From positions 1 to 63,290 of the forward strand of contig JAJPHL010000033.1 of the NCBI GenBank assembly GCA_021325275.1: a stretch of DNA of 63,290 bases. The letters are read 5' to 3'. A model generated the notes under the pieces. It searched no databases and was not told the DNA's origin. It saw only the letters and a list, made by a program, of their open reading frames with translations. Of the stretch, positions 33,720 to 42,650 are shown piece by piece. The first letter of the stretch is position 1, and each line of letters opens with the position of its first letter. Origin of the DNA: Terriglobia bacterium (GTDB taxonomy: Bacteria > Acidobacteriota > Terriglobia > JAJPHL01). Made by a program: the position numbers and the translations under genes.

Positions 33720-35488
33720 GCGCTCCGTTTTCCACGCTCGCGGAAATGTTCTTGCAGATCGTTTACCGCGAACTGAAGCGCAAACGCCGCGACTTCGTTC
33801 GCTTCAAACGCGACGGCGTTTGGCACGACCTGTCCGCGGAGGAATTCTTCCGCCGCGTCGTGCGACTCAGCGCCGCGCTCTTGCGTGCCGGTCTCGCGCC
33901 GGGCGATCGCGTGGCGATTCTTTCTGAAAACCGTCCCGAGTGGGCCATCGCGGATTACGCGTGCATCGGCGCGGGACTCGTCATCGTACCGATCTATCCC
34001 ACGCTGACGGCCGAGCAAACGCGTTTCATCCTCGAAGACTCGGGCGCACGGGCGATTTTCGTTTCCGACGCGACGCAGCAAGCGAAAGTCGAGAGCGTGC
34101 GCGCGCAGTTGCCGAACCTCGCGCGCGTGATCTCGATGTCGACAGATCTCGACGCCATATACGGAACTGGAGCCGGCGAAGCCCTAGGGGCGTTCGTCGC
34201 GCGCTGTCGCGACGAGATTCATTCCGACGCGCTCTTCAGCATCCTCTACACGAGCGGCACGACGGGCACGCCGAAAGGCGTGATGTTGACGCATCGCAAT
34301 CTCGTGTCCAACGTTTTGGGGTCGCGCAAACTCGTGGACGAGCACGACGTGGCGCTGAGTTTCCTCCCGCTCAGTCACATTTTCGAACGCATGGCCGACT
34401 ACACGTTTTACTATCACGGCGCGACGATTGCATATCTCGGGTCGATCGACGAAGTGCCGGCGGCGCTGGCGGAAGTGAAACCGACTGTCATGTGCGCCGT
34501 TCCGCGATTCTTCGAGAAACTCTACGCGCGCGTCATTGAGCAAGTGAATCTCGCGCCGCCGCTGCGGCAGAAAATGTTTTGGTGGGCCGTGGGAGTAGGG
34601 AAGCGTCGCTTGGCTTCGACGCTCGCCGGCAAGCACGTGCCTCTGACGGTTGAAATGCAATTTGCGATTGCCAATGCCTTGGTCTTCGCGAAAATGCGCG
34701 AGCGCATGGGCGGACGTCTTCGGATTGTCGTCTCGGGCAGTGCGCCGCTGGCCCGCGAACTCGCGGAGTTTTTTCTGGCGTGTGGCACCACGCTGCTGGA
34801 AGGCTACGGTCTCACCGAAACGTCGCCGGTGTTGTGTGCGAATGTTCCTGGCGCGATTCGCCTAGGTACCGTGGGTCGCGCGATCACAGGCATCGAACTG
34901 AAAATCGCCGAGGACGGCGAGATTCTGGCGCGCGGCGACTCGATCATGGCCGGCTACTACAAGCGGCCCGATGAAACGGCCGAAGCGATCGTTGACGGCT
35001 GGTTTCACACCGGCGACATCGGCCACATCGATGCCGACGGCTATCTCACCATCACCGATCGCAAAAAGGATTTGCTGAAAACCGCCGGCGGAAAATTCGT
35101 GGCGCCGCAGCCGATCGAAAACAAGCTGAAGCTGATTCCCTACGTGAAGAGCGCCGTGGTGCTCGGCGACAAGCGCAAATTCGTCTCGGCGCTTCTGGTC
35201 GTGGATCTCGAAAAGCTTTCGGCGTACGCGAAGTCGCAAGGCATCGCGTTCGAGAAACCGACGGAGTTGCTCACGAATCCGCAAATCAACGCCTTCATGC
35301 AATCGCTGGTCGACGCCGCCACGCCCGATCTCGCGCATTTCGAGCGCATCAAGAAACTGCTGCTCGTCGACCGCGATTTCTCCATCGCCGACGGCACGCT
35401 CACGCCCACGATGAAAGCTCGCCGCTCGGCGGTGGAGAGCTACTTCAAGGCCGGCATCGATGGTTTGTACGATGAAGCCGCCGAGTAG
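33716..35488 (+). CDS. fadD: Long-chain acyl-CoA synthetase (AMP-forming)
   Basis: This 590-aa adenylate-forming enzyme activates fatty acids to acyl-CoA. The phosphate-binding motif is LYTSGTTGTPKGVMLTH (about residues 175-191). YGLTETSP lies near residue 362, and GWFHTGDIGHIDADGYLTITDRKKD, the hinge and P-loop partner, is seen in parts near residue 430. The catalytic lysine region LTPTMKARR is close to the C-terminus. The ATG at 33716 overlaps the tetR stop. Its last ~75 nt are echoed by a decayed copy at 38.4 kb. Confidence 0.92.
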   Translation: MSAPFSTLAEMFLQIVYRELKRKRRDFVRFKRDGVWHDLSAEEFFRRVVRLSAALLRAGLAPGDRVAILSENRPEWAIADYACIGAGLVIVPIYPTLTAEQTRFILEDSGARAIFVSDATQQAKVESVRAQLPNLARVISMSTDLDAIYGTGAGEALGAFVARCRDEIHSDALFSILYTSGTTGTPKGVMLTHRNLVSNVLGSRKLVDEHDVALSFLPLSHIFERMADYTFYYHGATIAYLGSIDEVPAALAEVKPTVMCAVPRFFEKLYARVIEQVNLAPPLRQKMFWWAVGVGKRRLASTLAGKHVPLTVEMQFAIANALVFAKMRERMGGRLRIVVSGSAPLARELAEFFLACGTTLLEGYGLTETSPVLCANVPGAIRLGTVGRAITGIELKIAEDGEILARGDSIMAGYYKRPDETAEAIVDGWFHTGDIGHIDADGYLTITDRKKDLLKTAGGKFVAPQPIENKLKLIPYVKSAVVLGDKRKFVSALLVVDLEKLSAYAKSQGIAFEKPTELLTNPQINAFMQSLVDAATPDLAHFERIKKLLLVDRDFSIADGTLTPTMKARRSAVESYFKAGIDGLYDEAAE

Positions 35489-35510
35489 CGAAACTTTTAC
35501 AATTGATACC

Positions 35511-35539
35511 TTGACGTTCTACATATGCTCCCCGATGAT
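35511..35539 (+). promoter_or_regulatory. Promoter of the ADOP gene
   Basis: TTGACG (35511-35516) and GATGAT (35534-35539) are spaced 17 nt, giving a leader of about 20 nt. Half sites TCTACA and TGTAGA flank the -10 region and could bind a regulator. Confidence 0.5.
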
Positions 35540-35565
35540 ACGTGTAGATCGTCTAGGCATAAGCA

Positions 35566-38250
35566 ATGGAGAACCGCGAAACCAAGCTCGACAAAGAAAT
35601 CCGCTTCCACTTCGAGCAACAAGTGGAAACGCTCATGGCGCAAGGCTTGACGCGCCCAGAGGCCGAACGGCGGGCGCGTCTGGAGTTCGGCGGCATCGAA
35701 CAAGTCAAGGAAGAATGCCGCGAATCGCGCGCCGCGTTCCTGTGGCACACCACCATGCAGGACCTTCGCTACGGCCTGCGCATGCTGTGGAAGAGTCCCG
35801 CGTTCACGGCCATCGCGGTGCTGTCGCTGGCCCTGGGAATCGGCGCGAATACCGCGATTTTCAGCGTGATCGACGCGCTGCTGCTTCGCAATCTGGCGGT
35901 GCGGAATCCCGAACAACTAGTGATGCTCACCAAGGTGCTGTCCGGCGATCCTCAATTTACTTTTCAGCTTCCCGACCTCGATCGGTATCGCGCGCTCACG
36001 CAGGTGTTTGCCGATATCGGCGCGGTGGTGCCCGTGGATCGCTCCGGCATTACGGTGGATAACGGCGCAAACGGCACACCAACGTCGGACGATGCGTCGG
36101 TTCGCATTGGGCTCGTGAGCGGCGGCTATTTTTCGACGATGGGCGCCGGCCTGCAAATGGGCCGCGCCATCGCGCCGGATGACGACCAAGGTCTGGGCGG
36201 AAATCCCGTCGCGGTGATCAGCCACGGTTATTGGCAACGCAAGCTTGGACTCGATCCCAGCGTGGTTGGGCGAACGTTTACGCTCAACGGAATGAAATAC
36301 ACGATTCTCGGCGTCACCGCGAAGGACTTCACCGGCGATTGGGTCGGACGTCCCTTCGATATGTGGATTCCGGTCTCCATGATTTATCAGGTGATGCCCG
36401 AACTTCCGCCGGGTGGCCGCGGATCGCGATTGAACTTTCGCTTCATCGCGCGTCTCCGCCCCGGAGTGACGAATGCGCAGGCGCAGACGGTGAGCCAGGG
36501 CGTGCTCGAGCAACTTCAGAAAGAAGGCCCCGCGGCGGACGCCAACGAAAAAGTGACCCTTCGTCTCGATTCCATGGCGCGCGGATACTCTCCGCAGCGC
36601 GACATGTTCCGGCAGCCGCTGGCGATCCTGATGGCCATGGTCGCCGCGGTGCTGCTGATCGCGTGTGCCAACGTTGCCAATTTGCTCTTGGCTCGCTCGA
36701 CGGCGCGCCGCCGCGAGATCGCGGTGCGCTTGGCGATCGGCGCGGGACGTGCGCGGATCATTCGTCAATTGCTGGTGGAGAGTCTGTTACTCGCGGTCGC
36801 CGGCGGCGTTTTGGGATTGCTATTCGCTTTGTGGGGCGCGAACGCCTTGACCGCGTTTGTACGGAGCGGACCGGCCGGCGGACTCACGGGTCTTGCTTCC
36901 ATCGATTTGGATTTGCATTTCGATGGACGAATCCTGGCGTTCGATCTGGCGCTCTGCTTCCTCACCGGAATCGTGTTTGGACTCGCGCCCGCGTGGCGCG
37001 GGTCGAACGTGGCGCTTTCGCCCGCCCTTTCGAAACGCGGCGCCGAAAGCGGCGCGGCGGGACGATTCCATCTGCGAAACCTGCTGGTGGTCGCGCAAGT
37101 CGGCGTGTCGCTGGTTCTGTTATGCGGCATGGGATTGTTTCTTCGCTCGCTGCACAACTTGCGATCGGAGAGTCTGGGTTTCGAACGTGATCGCCTGCTG
37201 TTGGTTTGGACGCGAACGGGAGAAACAGGACGCCCGCCCGCCGGCCAAGCCGCGCTGTTTGAAGAAGCGCAGCGCCGGATTTCCGGACTTCCCGGCGTTG
37301 TTTCTGCCAGCCCGTCGGTCTATGGAATTCTCGCGTACTCGTCGGGCGGAGATGGTCCGCCGGTGACCGCGGACGGTTATACTTTGAAGCCCAACGAGGA
37401 CCCGCGGGCCTATTTTCACATCGTGGGGCCGCGCTTTTTTGAGACCGCCGGCATTCAACTTCTTGAAGGACGCGATTTCAACGAACGCGACGACATGGCC
37501 ACGCAAAAAGTCGCCATCATCAGCCAGAGCATGGCGCGGTACTTCTTCGGCAACGCCAGCCCGCTGGGCCGTCACGTGAGAGCGAACTTCGGCAATAATC
37601 CGCCGCTCTTGGTTGTCGGTGTTGTGGCGGATGCCAAGTCGAACTCGATGCGCGATCACAACCACATGACGTTTTACTATCCGGTGCGCCAGCAAATCGG
37701 AATGCGCTTGATTCGCATGTGCCTGGTCGTGCGCACCGCGGGACCACCGACGGCGGTGGCCGCCAGTGTCCGTCAAACATTGCGTCAAATCGATTCGCGC
37801 CTGCCGATTCTGCGGATCGATACCGTGGATGAACAAGTCGACGACATGCTGGCGCAGGAACGTTTGATCGCGGATCTCTCGCTCTGCTTCGGCATCGCCG
37901 CCGTTCTACTCGCCTGTTTGGGATTGTATGGAGTCATTTCGTACACCGTCGTGCAACGCACCGGCGAGCTCGGAATTCGCATGGCGTTGGGCGCGCAACG
38001 CAGTCAAGTGCTCGGCATGATCTTGCGCGAAAGTCTTGTGCTGACGCTCTCGGGAGTCGCGATGGGAGTGCCCGCCGCGTTGGCTGTTGCGCCGACCATC
38101 GCGAACCGTTTGTTTCAGGTCGGCCCGAGCGATCCGGCGACCATCGGCGTGGCGGCATTGCTCATGATCATCGTAGCGATTGTGGCCGGCGCGATTCCGG
38201 CGATGCGTGCGTCGCGGGTGGATCCGATGGTCGCGTTGAGGTATGAATGA
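35566..38250 (+). CDS. ADOP-type MacB/FtsX permease
   Basis: This 894-aa permease is of the kind called acidobacterial duplicated orphan permease. An N-terminal cytoplasmic prefix domain (residues 1-70, [37 protein letters not shown]) precedes the first membrane helix. Two repeats follow, each a periplasmic MacB-type core and an FtsX helix bundle. Characteristic parts are [17 protein letters not shown] near residue 85, [21 protein letters not shown] in the middle, and [20 protein letters not shown] with a final [10 protein letters not shown]. No ATPase gene is adjacent, as is usual for this group. The transported substrate is unknown. Confidence 0.93.
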   Translation: MENRETKLDKEIRFHFEQQVETLMAQGLTRPEAERRARLEFGGIEQVKEECRESRAAFLWHTTMQDLRYGLRMLWKSPAFTAIAVLSLALGIGANTAIFSVIDALLLRNLAVRNPEQLVMLTKVLSGDPQFTFQLPDLDRYRALTQVFADIGAVVPVDRSGITVDNGANGTPTSDDASVRIGLVSGGYFSTMGAGLQMGRAIAPDDDQGLGGNPVAVISHGYWQRKLGLDPSVVGRTFTLNGMKYTILGVTAKDFTGDWVGRPFDMWIPVSMIYQVMPELPPGGRGSRLNFRFIARLRPGVTNAQAQTVSQGVLEQLQKEGPAADANEKVTLRLDSMARGYSPQRDMFRQPLAILMAMVAAVLLIACANVANLLLARSTARRREIAVRLAIGAGRARIIRQLLVESLLLAVAGGVLGLLFALWGANALTAFVRSGPAGGLTGLASIDLDLHFDGRILAFDLALCFLTGIVFGLAPAWRGSNVALSPALSKRGAESGAAGRFHLRNLLVVAQVGVSLVLLCGMGLFLRSLHNLRSESLGFERDRLLLVWTRTGETGRPPAGQAALFEEAQRRISGLPGVVSASPSVYGILAYSSGGDGPPVTADGYTLKPNEDPRAYFHIVGPRFFETAGIQLLEGRDFNERDDMATQKVAIISQSMARYFFGNASPLGRHVRANFGNNPPLLVVGVVADAKSNSMRDHNHMTFYYPVRQQIGMRLIRMCLVVRTAGPPTAVAASVRQTLRQIDSRLPILRIDTVDEQVDDMLAQERLIADLSLCFGIAAVLLACLGLYGVISYTVVQRTGELGIRMALGAQRSQVLGMILRESLVLTLSGVAMGVPAALAVAPTIANRLFQVGPSDPATIGVAALLMIIVAIVAGAIPAMRASRVDPMVALRYE

Positions 38251-38312
38251 CGCGCCGTCTCCTGGCGATCGCGTGCTTGTTCTTTGCTGCGTCGGTGCGT
38301 GCCGACAACTGA
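38247..38312 (+). pseudogene. Signal-peptide stub, truncated secreted-protein gene
   Basis: An ATG overlapping the ADOP stop (ATGA) opens a 21-codon frame, [21 protein letters not shown], given here as its parts [13 protein letters not shown] and AASVRADN, ending in TGA at 38310. It is a textbook signal peptide with a cleavage site and then nothing. The likeliest reading is the surviving 5' end of a secreted-protein gene that was once translated together with the permease. A short leader peptide is an alternative. Confidence 0.5.
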
Positions 38313-38363
38313 CCGCTGGTTGCTTCCGTCCCGCTAGCCCACGCGCGGTGTGTCATAATCGTT

Positions 38364-38447
38364 CCATCGCCGACGCCCACGATGAAGGCGTGCCGCTAAT
38401 CCGTCGAGAGCGATTTCATAGCGGGCATCGATCAGTTGTACGAAGAA
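38364..38447 (+). pseudogene. Relic of the 3' end of an acyl-CoA synthetase gene
   Basis: This stretch aligns without gaps to the end of the intact synthetase gene. Positions 38373-38447 match 35402-35476 at about three quarters of the bases by eye. The upstream CCATCGCCGAC block also matches after a 9-nt deletion. In the same frame it reads TPTMKACR, stop, then SVESDFIAGIDQLYEE, against TPTMKARRSAVESYFKAGID and GLYDEAAE in the intact gene. An internal TAA (38397-38399) shows it is decayed. It lies on the far side of the ADOP gene. Confidence 0.75.
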
Positions 38448-38460
38448 CCAAAAACGGCTA

Positions 38461-38832
38461 ATGAGTGGCAGCAGAAGTCGAACCGCCCACGATCGACCCA
38501 ATTTGCTTGTAGCAACCAAGCTACTGCACACGGCCGCCTGGGCGTTCTTCGTGGCCTGCATTTTAGGAATACCCGTTTCCGCCAGCCACGGGGACCTTCG
38601 CGCGGCGGGCATTCTCTCGACGGTAGTGCTAATCGAGTGCGCCGTGTTGGCGTTGAATGGTGGGCGATGCCCGCTCACCGACGTCGCACGACGTTATACA
38701 GATGAGCAGAAAGCTAACTTTGACATCTATCTGCCTCTGTGGCTGGCTCGGCGCAATAAGGCTATCTTTGGAACGCTCTTCGTGTTGTCTGAACTTTACG
38801 TGCTCGCGCTTTGGCTTACACACGGCCGTTGA
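38461..38832 (+). CDS. Small four-helix membrane protein, unknown
   Basis: This 123-aa protein has about four hydrophobic helices (starting near residues 18, 48, 85 and 105). The loop motif NGGRCPLTDVARRYTDE recalls the GWxCPLT loop of DUF2784-like membrane proteins, but the match is not certain. The last helix ends LFVLSELYVLALWL. It starts just after the synthetase relic, and the ATG overlaps TAATGAG with no good Shine-Dalgarno sequence. Function is unknown. Base composition is less GC-rich than that of its neighbours. Confidence 0.65.
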   Translation: MSGSRSRTAHDRPNLLVATKLLHTAAWAFFVACILGIPVSASHGDLRAAGILSTVVLIECAVLALNGGRCPLTDVARRYTDEQKANFDIYLPLWLARRNKAIFGTLFVLSELYVLALWLTHGR

Positions 38833-38869
38833 CCCTTCACGGCAAGCCGTGTGTGATCGAGTGGCGGTC

Positions 38870-38878
38870 TGCTATAAT
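38870..38878 (+). promoter_or_regulatory. Extended -10 box of rpsA
   Basis: TGCTATAAT is a perfect TGn-TATAAT extended -10 ending 7 nt before the rpsA ATG. No Shine-Dalgarno sequence is present. Transcription should begin at or within a base of the A of ATG. Confidence 0.65.
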
Positions 38879-38885
38879 TGTGCCG

Positions 38886-40604
38886 ATGCCGAAAAAGTCC
38901 ATGGAAGAAACGGAAGAGCAGGGAGAGGTGTCCTTTGGCGACATCCTGAAGGAGTTTGAGAGCCACAAGCCCTCGCGCGAGGAGCCTGAGGCCGCCCCGA
39001 AGGGTGGCAAAGGCGCAGCCAAAGGATCGCACACGCCGCCGCGACGCGGCACGGTCGCGGGCGTTTCCGGCGATTGGGTGCTGGTCGACTTCGGCGCGAA
39101 GTCCGAAGGCGTGATTCCCGCCGCCGATCTTCAGGACGCCGAGGGCCATCTCACCGTGCAGCGCGGCGACACGTTCGATATCGCCATCACCGGCCGCAAC
39201 AATGAAGGACTCGTGACGCTCTCGCGTATCAAAGGCGCGCGCCCGCGTGATTGGTCCGCGCTCGAAGCGGCCTTCAACAACAAGGAAATCGTTGCCGGCC
39301 GCGTGACCGGCCAAGTGAAAGGCGGATTCACCGTCGACGTCGGCGCGCGCGCGTTTCTGCCCGCGTCGCGCTCGGGCGTGCGCGATGCCGCCGAGATGGA
39401 AAAGCTTGTCGGCCAGGAAGTCCGCTGCCGCATCATCAAGTTTGACGTGGAAGACGAAGATCTCGTCGTCGATCGCCGTTCCGTGATCGAGGAAGAAGCG
39501 CATTTGGCGCGCCAGAACACGCTCTCGACGCTCGAGGAAGGCGCGATCGTGCGCGGCACCGTGCGATCGCTGGCGTCGTACGGCGCGTTCGTGGATTTGG
39601 GCGGCGTCGATGGATTGTTGCACGTTGGCGACATTTCGTGGTCGCGCGTGGCCGATCCCTCGAAAGAATTGACCGTCGGCGATGTGCTCGATCTCAAAGT
39701 TTTGAAGCTCGATCGCGAGAGCGGCAAGATTTCCCTCGGCCTGAAGCAGATGTATCCCGATCCGTGGGAGGAATCGACCAAGACGCTGGCGGTCGGTGAT
39801 CGCATCAACGGCGAAGTTACGCGGCTCACCGATTTCGGCGCGTTCGTGGAAGTGCTGCCGGGCGTGGAAGGGTTGATACACGTGTCGGAAATGTCGTGGA
39901 TCAAGCGCGTGCAGCGTCCCTCCGACGTAGTGAAGAAGGGCGAGCGTGTCGACGCGGTGATCCTGAAGCTTGATCCCGCGGGGCGCCGCTTGAGTCTCGG
40001 ACTGAAGCAAGTCCTCGGAAATCCCTGGGACACGATTTCGGAACGCTATCCGAACGGTAAGATCGTCGAAGGCAAAGTCACGCGGCTCGCCAAGTTCGGC
40101 GCGTTCGTGGAAGTGGAAGAAGGCATCGACGGATTGATCCACGTCTCCGAATTCACGAACGAAAAACGCATCGAGCATCCCAGCGAAGTGGTGAAGATCG
40201 GCCAGATTGTTCGCGCCGTGGTCCTTTCCGCCGACAAAGACAGCAAGCGATTGAAACTCGGCATGAAGCAACTGGAAGCCACGTCCGCCGACCAATTCCT
40301 GCAGGAAACCAAAGTCGGCGACCGCGTCAGCGGACGCGTGTTGCAAGTGCGCGGCAACAAGGTTACCGTGCAGTTGGGCGAAGGCGTGGAAGGCGTGTGC
40401 GCGGTGGAGGAAGCCGCCGCCGCGAGCGTTCCCGCCGCCCCGCCCACCGGCGGATCGCTGGCCGCGCAGCTGGCCGCGGCGTGGAAAGGCACCGCGAAAC
40501 CGGTGGCGTCGGCGAATGAGCCGTATCGCGAAGGACAATTGCGCTCCTTCAAGATCCGCGCGATGGATACGGCCAGCCGGCGTATCGAGTTGATCCCTGC
40601 GTAA
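38886..40604 (+). CDS. rpsA: 30S ribosomal protein S1 (six S1 domains)
   Basis: This 572-aa RNA-binding protein brings mRNA to the 30S subunit. Six OB-fold S1 repeats are visible. They start near RGTVAGVSGDWVLVDFG, VAGRVTGQVKGGFTVDVG, VRGTVRSLASYGAFVDLGG, INGEVTRLTDFGAFVEVL, VEGKVTRLAKFGAFVEVEEG and VSGRVLQVRGNKVTVQLG. The N-terminal ~50 residues are charged, and the linker after repeat six is Ala/Pro-rich. The ATG at 38886 was chosen because it sits directly behind a consensus extended -10. An in-frame ATG 25 codons earlier would overlap that promoter. Confidence 0.93.
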   Translation: MPKKSMEETEEQGEVSFGDILKEFESHKPSREEPEAAPKGGKGAAKGSHTPPRRGTVAGVSGDWVLVDFGAKSEGVIPAADLQDAEGHLTVQRGDTFDIAITGRNNEGLVTLSRIKGARPRDWSALEAAFNNKEIVAGRVTGQVKGGFTVDVGARAFLPASRSGVRDAAEMEKLVGQEVRCRIIKFDVEDEDLVVDRRSVIEEEAHLARQNTLSTLEEGAIVRGTVRSLASYGAFVDLGGVDGLLHVGDISWSRVADPSKELTVGDVLDLKVLKLDRESGKISLGLKQMYPDPWEESTKTLAVGDRINGEVTRLTDFGAFVEVLPGVEGLIHVSEMSWIKRVQRPSDVVKKGERVDAVILKLDPAGRRLSLGLKQVLGNPWDTISERYPNGKIVEGKVTRLAKFGAFVEVEEGIDGLIHVSEFTNEKRIEHPSEVVKIGQIVRAVVLSADKDSKRLKLGMKQLEATSADQFLQETKVGDRVSGRVLQVRGNKVTVQLGEGVEGVCAVEEAAAASVPAAPPTGGSLAAQLAAAWKGTAKPVASANEPYREGQLRSFKIRAMDTASRRIELIPA

Positions 40605-40626
40605 ATCGTGGCTCGCGTTTTGCGGT

Positions 40627-40708
40627 TGTCAGAACCATTCGCGGTAGCGAATGGGCTCGCTGGCCCCGGCGTTAGCGAGCCCATCCGCTACCGCGGATGG
40701 TTCTGACA
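40627..40708. repeat. Palindromic repeat, GTCAGAACCAT family, copy 2
   Basis: Arms of about 35 nt (from tgtcagaaccat to ggctcgct, and its reverse complement) enclose a 12-nt loop. Each arm has an inner palindromic core around cgcggtagcg. It is a compact version of the element at 15735-15887. It lies 22 nt after the rpsA stop and may end that transcript. Confidence 0.88.
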
Positions 40709-40727
40709 GCGCGCACCCGCGCTGCGG

Positions 40728-40733
40728 TACAAT
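40728..40733 (+). promoter_or_regulatory. -10 box for the ABC transporter
   Basis: TACAAT ends 9 nt before the ATG at 40743. No Shine-Dalgarno site is present. A leader of at most a few bases is predicted. Confidence 0.4.
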
Positions 40734-40742
40734 AAACCATCC

Positions 40743-42563
40743 ATGCGAGAGCTGCTGCGCTTGATGCGCTACGCGCGCCCGTATACCGCGCGCCTGCTAG
40801 CTTCGGTCGTGCTGATGTTCTGCGCCGAATTCTTCGACGCCGGCAGCATCTTGCTGATCCGCCCGGTTTTCGATCGCGTGCTGAATCCCGCCGCCACCGG
40901 ACCGGTTCTGCTGTTCACAATCCCGTACATCAATCGAGCGCTGTACCTGAACAGCGTGATGCCCGCCGTGATCCACAATGTTTTTACGATGGTGGCGACG
41001 GCGATCCTCATCGCGGCCGTCGGCAAAGCGGCATTCGAATATGCCGGCGACTACTTGGTTCATTACGTCGGCTTCGCCGTGATCTCCGATCTGCGCAATC
41101 AGGTTTATGAGAAGGTGATTCACCAATCGGCGCGATTCTTTCACGAGCATTCCACGGGAAAACTGATGTCGGCGATCGTCAACGACATCGAGAAAATCCA
41201 GTTGGCGGTGTCGCATTTGCTGGCCGATTTCCTGCGCCAAACTTTCATGCTCGTCACCATGACGATTTTGCTCGTGGCCATGGACATGAAACTGGCGCTG
41301 ATCATTCTTCCGTTGCTGGTGCTGGTGGTCTTCTCGTTTTCCGTGCGCATCGGACGCCGTGTGCGCAAGACGTCGCGCAGTACGCAGGATAATGTCGCCG
41401 ACATCAGCCAGATTTTGCAGGAGACCATTAGTGGCAATCGCATCGTGAAGGCGTTCGGCATGGAGAAGTTTGAAGTGAAGCGCTTCCGCGACGCGGCGCG
41501 CCGCCTTTTCCAAATCAACTTGCGCTACGTGCGCGCGCAGGCGCTCAGTTCGCCGTTGATGGAATTGCTCGGCGGCGTCATGATCGTGCTGCTGCTGGCG
41601 CTGGGACGCCGGCAAGCCGTCACCGCGGGGCCGGACGCATTCACGGCGGGCGCGTTTCTTGTGTTTGTGATCACGCTGCTGCGTTTGTACGAGCCGATCA
41701 AGCGGCTCACCGGAATCAACAACGCGTTTTCGCAGGCGCTGGGCGCGTCGGCCGTGGTGTTTCAGTACCTGGATTTGAAAGACGAAATCGCCGATGTCGC
41801 GGGAGCAAAACCGCTGGCGGCGTTTCAAAAGTCGGTGGAGTTCGAAAACGTGCGCTTCTCTTACGACGGCGGAGCGCCGGTGCTGCGCGATATCAACTTG
41901 CGCGCCACGCACGGCCAGATGATCGCGATTGTCGGCACCAGCGGAGTGGGGAAGACGACGCTCGTGAATTTGCTGCCGCGCTTCTTCGACGTAACCTCCG
42001 GGCGTGTGCTGCTGGATGGCCGCGACGTTCGCGACATTACGATTGCCTCGCTGCGGGCGCAAATCGGCATGGTGACACAGGAGACGATTCTGTTTCACGA
42101 CACAGTGCGCAGCAACATTGGCTACGGCCGTCCCGGCGCAACGCAAGCGGAGATCGAGCACGCGGCGCGCGCGGCGTTGGCGCACGATTTTATCTCGCAG
42201 CTTCCGTCGGGATACGATACCGTGATCGGCGAACGCGGGCAGCGCTTAAGCGGCGGCCAGCGGCAGCGTTTGGCGATCGCGCGCGCGCTGCTGAAGAACG
42301 CGCCGCTGCTGATCCTCGACGAAGCCACCAGCGAACTCGACACCGAAAGCGAACGCGAAGTGCAGAAGGCGCTCGGCAACTTGATCGAAGGACGCACGGT
42401 GTTCGTGATCGCCCATCGCCTCTCGACGATTCACGCGGCCGACCGCATTGTGGTGCTCGACGGCGGGCGCATCGCGGAGTCCGGCACGCACGACGAGCTG
42501 ATCGAGCACGGCGGCGTGTATCGGAAGCTGTATGAAATGCAGTTTGAGGGAGTGAGGAAGTAG
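40743..42563 (+). CDS. MsbA-like ABC exporter (fused permease and ATPase)
   Basis: This 606-aa half-transporter works as a homodimer. The six-helix exporter domain covers about residues 1-330, and the ATPase domain 360-600. Walker A is GTSGVGKTTL (about residue 400). The Q-loop is MVTQETILF. The signature is LSGGQRQRLAIARALL, followed by Walker B LLILDEATSELD and the switch His in VIAHRLST. The overall pattern fits the MsbA/lipid-exporter group, which would flip lipid A core or other lipids across the inner membrane. Substrate assignment is by similarity only. Confidence 0.9.
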   Translation: MRELLRLMRYARPYTARLLASVVLMFCAEFFDAGSILLIRPVFDRVLNPAATGPVLLFTIPYINRALYLNSVMPAVIHNVFTMVATAILIAAVGKAAFEYAGDYLVHYVGFAVISDLRNQVYEKVIHQSARFFHEHSTGKLMSAIVNDIEKIQLAVSHLLADFLRQTFMLVTMTILLVAMDMKLALIILPLLVLVVFSFSVRIGRRVRKTSRSTQDNVADISQILQETISGNRIVKAFGMEKFEVKRFRDAARRLFQINLRYVRAQALSSPLMELLGGVMIVLLLALGRRQAVTAGPDAFTAGAFLVFVITLLRLYEPIKRLTGINNAFSQALGASAVVFQYLDLKDEIADVAGAKPLAAFQKSVEFENVRFSYDGGAPVLRDINLRATHGQMIAIVGTSGVGKTTLVNLLPRFFDVTSGRVLLDGRDVRDITIASLRAQIGMVTQETILFHDTVRSNIGYGRPGATQAEIEHAARAALAHDFISQLPSGYDTVIGERGQRLSGGQRQRLAIARALLKNAPLLILDEATSELDTESEREVQKALGNLIEGRTVFVIAHRLSTIHAADRIVVLDGGRIAESGTHDELIEHGGVYRKLYEMQFEGVRK

Positions 42564-42567
42564 AATT

Positions 42568-42646
42568 TCGGTTGCTGGTTGCTGGTGCTGGTTGCTGGAA
42601 AAGCAACCGCCCGAACCAGCAACCAGCACCAGCAACCGGCAACCGA
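42568..42646. repeat. Heptamer-word hairpin (GGTTGCT words) before yicC
   Basis: Arms at 42568-42598 and 42616-42646 are 31 nt with a single mismatch and a 17-nt loop. They are built from the word ggttgct. The right arm ends 4 nt before the yicC start codon, and the left arm starts 4 nt after the ABC-transporter stop. The gap is entirely hairpin. Confidence 0.92.
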
Positions 42647-42650
42647 TTTT

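Noticed and set aside
35566-38250. ABC exporter complete with its own ATPase
   Set aside because: No Walker motifs occur in the ADOP protein and no ATPase gene adjoins it. The only ABC ATPase nearby is the self-contained MsbA-like protein.
38796-40538. Minus-strand frame of 580 codons opposite rpsA
   Set aside because: rpsA is unmistakable on the plus strand, and the antisense frame has shadow composition.
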